Source: Eubacteriales bacterium (GTDB lineage: Bacteria > Bacillota_A > Clostridia > Lachnospirales > Lachnospiraceae). Taken from it: DNA of 6,412 nt. The notes below the pieces were generated by a model. It worked only from the letters and a program-made list of their open reading frames with translations. It had not been told where the DNA came from and did no database searches. Where the stretch lies: assembly GCA_030533315.1 (NCBI GenBank), contig JAUNJL010000105.1:1-6412 (forward strand), written 5' to 3'. This document shows, in pieces, positions 5,522 through 6,412 of this stretch. Positions within the stretch are counted from its first letter, which is position 1, and each line of letters begins with the position of its first letter. A program made the position numbers and the translations under genes.

Positions 5522-5651
5522 GTGCCTTCTTTGCCCTTCCCTATCTATCTTCTCTTTTATCCCCAGTCCTGGCAGTCGTTCAGACGAAAGGGTAAGAGGA
5601 TTCCTTTGAACTTCTTTATGCTTTTCTGCTTCTTTCTTTGCTTTCCGCCGT

Positions 5652-5713
5652 TTTCCCCCGAGGGGTGCGAGGGGGAAGGCTCTCGGAGTTGCGAAGCCCG
5701 TTTTCCCCCTCGC
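5652..5713. repeat. GC-rich competing inverted repeats
   Basis: GCGAGGGGGAA (5667-5677) pairs perfectly over 11 bases with TTCCCCCTCGC (5703-5713). Its GGGGGAA part can instead pair with TTCCCCC at 5653-5659. The two hairpins exclude each other. The element sits just before the tandem array. I see no gene or T-run attached to it. Confidence 0.55.
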
Positions 5714-5824
5714 GCTCCCCCTTCTGGGCACGCTTTTTCTACAGAGCGGAAGGCTCTTTGCTGTGGGAGCAAAATGCAAATGCCATGTTGTTTCATAGAA
5801 AAAGCAGCGGCTCAGAATGGGGTG

Positions 5825-5848
5825 GTGCCCTTCTGGCACGCTTTTTTT
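5825..5848 (+). terminator. Terminator-like hairpin at the junction of copies 1 and 2
   Basis: GTGCC (5825-5829), loop CTTCT, GGCAC (5835-5839), then GC and seven T's (5842-5848). The stem is only 5 bp. It would act on plus-strand transcripts, although no plus-strand gene is seen upstream. Confidence 0.4.
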
Positions 5849-5932
5849 GCAGAGCGGGAGGCTCTTTGCTGTGGGAGCAAAATGCAAATGCCATGTTGTT
5901 TCATGAAAAAGGCAGCGGCTCAGGATGGGGCG

Positions 5933-5954
5933 GTGCCCTTCTGGCACGCTTTTT
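5933..5954 (+). terminator. Terminator-like hairpin at the junction of copies 2 and 3
   Basis: The same stem and loop as at the previous junction (GTGCC 5933-5937, GGCAC 5943-5947), here followed by five T's (5950-5954). At the junction of copies 3 and 4 (6041-6067) the stem has one mismatch but again ends in a long T-run. Confidence 0.38.
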
Positions 5955-6141
5955 CTACAGGGCGGAGGACTCTTTGCTGTAGGAGCAAAATGCAAATGCC
6001 ATGTTGTTTCATGGAAAAGACAGCGGCTCAGGATGGGGTAGCGCCCTTCTGGGCACGCTTTTTTTGCAGCGTGGGATGCCTTTCTCTTTGCTGCGAAGCG
6101 TAAGATTGGGGACATTGGAGGCTAAGAGGGTGCCCGTCATG

Positions 6142-6182
6142 AATAGGGTAGAGGGAGAATAAATTTTCCCGCCCCTCCCATT
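6142..6182 (-). ncRNA. Group II intron domain VI
   Basis: Directly after domain V, a G-rich strand (TGGGAGGGGCGGG) faces a C-rich strand (TTCTCCCTCTACCC), consistent with the domain VI helix. The A in CTACCC (6149) is a candidate branch-point nucleotide, about six to seven bases from the proposed 3' end. The pairing was judged by eye. Confidence 0.65.
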
Positions 6183-6213
6183 GAACCGTACGTACGGGTC
6201 TCGTATACGGCTC
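6183..6213 (-). ncRNA. Group II intron domain V (catalytic hairpin)
   Basis: The minus strand reads GAGCCGTAT, then ACG, a short loop, CGT, the two-base AC bulge, and GTACGGTTC. The 9-bp lower stem, the AGC triad near its 5' end and the AC bulge are the diagnostic parts of domain V. The distal stem is short, about 3 bp, giving 31 nt where 34 is usual. Confidence 0.85.
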
Positions 6214-6219
6214 TACAAC

Positions 6220-6411
6220 TTATATTCCAACTTTCACTAAGTAATAGGATAAGGGATTGAGCAGACCAGCTCCATCTTTTATCCTATTTTCAAGTAAATC
6301 TTTACTGATAATGAAATTTACTACATTCATTCCACATTTTCTGTACCAACCAAGTCTGGAGTTCGCTACCTTAAAGATTTCTTCATGATTAAATCCGTTT
6401 CTATGTTTCCA
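6220..6411 (-). CDS. C-terminal tail of a probable group II intron-encoded reverse transcriptase/maturase (partial)
   Basis: An open frame enters from the right edge and ends at TAA (6222-6220), giving 63 residues that begin WKHRNGFNHEEIFKVANS and end NPLSYYLVKVGI. The stop lies six bases before domain V, the usual position for the end of an ORF in domain IV. The tail is basic and aromatic. It shows no HNH-type CxxC zinc motifs, so an endonuclease domain of the LtrA type seems absent, though this depends on what lies upstream. The catalytic YADD region is outside the window. Identity as the intron protein rests mainly on position; the tail sequence alone is not diagnostic to me. Confidence 0.65.
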   Translation of the reverse strand, partial: WKHRNGFNHEEIFKVANSRLGWYRKCGMNVVNFIISKDLLENRIKDGAGLLNPLSYYLVKVGI

Positions 6412-6412
6412 A

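Larger units (their letters stand above)
5721..6098. repeat. Tandem array of a 108-bp unit, three full copies and one partial copy
   Basis: Copies start at 5721, 5830, 5938 and 6046 (periods 109, 108 and 108). A 31-base core is identical in all three full copies (5766-5796, 5874-5904, 5982-6012; it contains ATGCAAATGCC). The remaining positions show scattered substitutions. The fourth copy diverges after about 24 bases. Each full unit contains a small stem TTTGCT/AGCAAA and a CATG/CATG stem. At copy junctions 2 and 3 a stem GTGCC/GGCAC is followed by GC and a T-run on the plus strand. There are no unique spacers, so this is not CRISPR. The period is a multiple of three, which keeps long frames open on both strands. 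I do not recognise the family. Confidence 0.85.
6142..6412 (-). mobile_element. Group II intron, 3' part (5' part beyond the window)
   Basis: On the minus strand the region contains, in order, the tail of a protein frame ending at 6220, a domain V hairpin, and a domain VI-like stem with a candidate branch-point A in CTACCCTAT (A at 6149). It then exits into unrelated sequence around 6142-6144, where the terminal TAT fits the usual pyrimidine-ended 3' boundary. The exact 3' splice site is uncertain by one or two bases. The intron lies next to the tandem array and runs towards it. The ribozyme 5' domains and most of the reverse transcriptase lie outside the window, so intactness cannot be judged. 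Confidence 0.82.

Noticed and set aside
5721..6098. CRISPR array
   Set aside because: The repeat unit is 108 bp with no unique spacers between short repeats and no cas gene nearby.

Overview
The window looks like a Clostridia-type Firmicute, probably a gut Lachnospiraceae relative. Near-perfect AGGAGG ribosome sites precede most genes, the metabolic locus resembles clostridial sugar-fermenting microcompartment loci, and a cobalamin riboswitch and a bacterial group II intron are present. The genus is inferred from style and was not searched. Every supported gene lies on the minus strand.

Positions 1-4480 hold the promoter-proximal part of a bacterial microcompartment (BMC) operon. In transcription order it contains a class II (fuculose/rhamnulose-1-phosphate type) aldolase (4324-3524), a CoA-acylating aldehyde dehydrogenase of PduP type (3489-2101), a zinc-type alcohol dehydrogenase (2082-865) and three BMC-domain shell proteins (840-526, 454-179, and one running off the window from 145). 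The gene gaps are short. A consensus promoter (4404-4432) precedes the aldolase, with three direct repeats upstream of it and a 14-bp palindrome in the leader. All three enzymes carry a short amphipathic helix plus linker of the encapsulation-peptide kind: N-terminal in the two dehydrogenases, C-terminal in the aldolase.

The inferred pathway is: deoxysugar-1-phosphate to DHAP plus lactaldehyde; lactaldehyde to 1,2-propanediol; propanediol to propionaldehyde; then propionyl-CoA and propanol with NAD and CoA recycled inside the shell. The set resembles the glycyl-radical BMC type used for fucose and rhamnose (GRM5, as in Clostridium phytofermentans). The diol dehydratase, PduL-type phosphotransacylase and BMC-P vertex protein are not in the window, so the type is not proven.

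Positions 4600-5525 hold a separate B12-controlled unit: a promoter (5493-5521), a cobalamin riboswitch (about 5430-5285), an intrinsic terminator that probably acts as the expression platform (5194-5224), a 72-nt inverted repeat, and one 100-residue eight-cysteine protein (5008-4706), followed by a terminator hairpin.

Positions 5525-6140 contain no convincing gene. They hold a GC-rich inverted repeat and a tandem array of three full copies and one partial copy of a 108-bp unit. Positions 6142-6412 are the 3' end of a minus-strand group II intron: the C-terminal tail of a probable intron-encoded protein, domain V and domain VI. The most unusual features are the tandem array, the altered pores of two shell proteins, the cysteine-rich linker of the aldolase and the B12-switched single gene beside a BMC operon.
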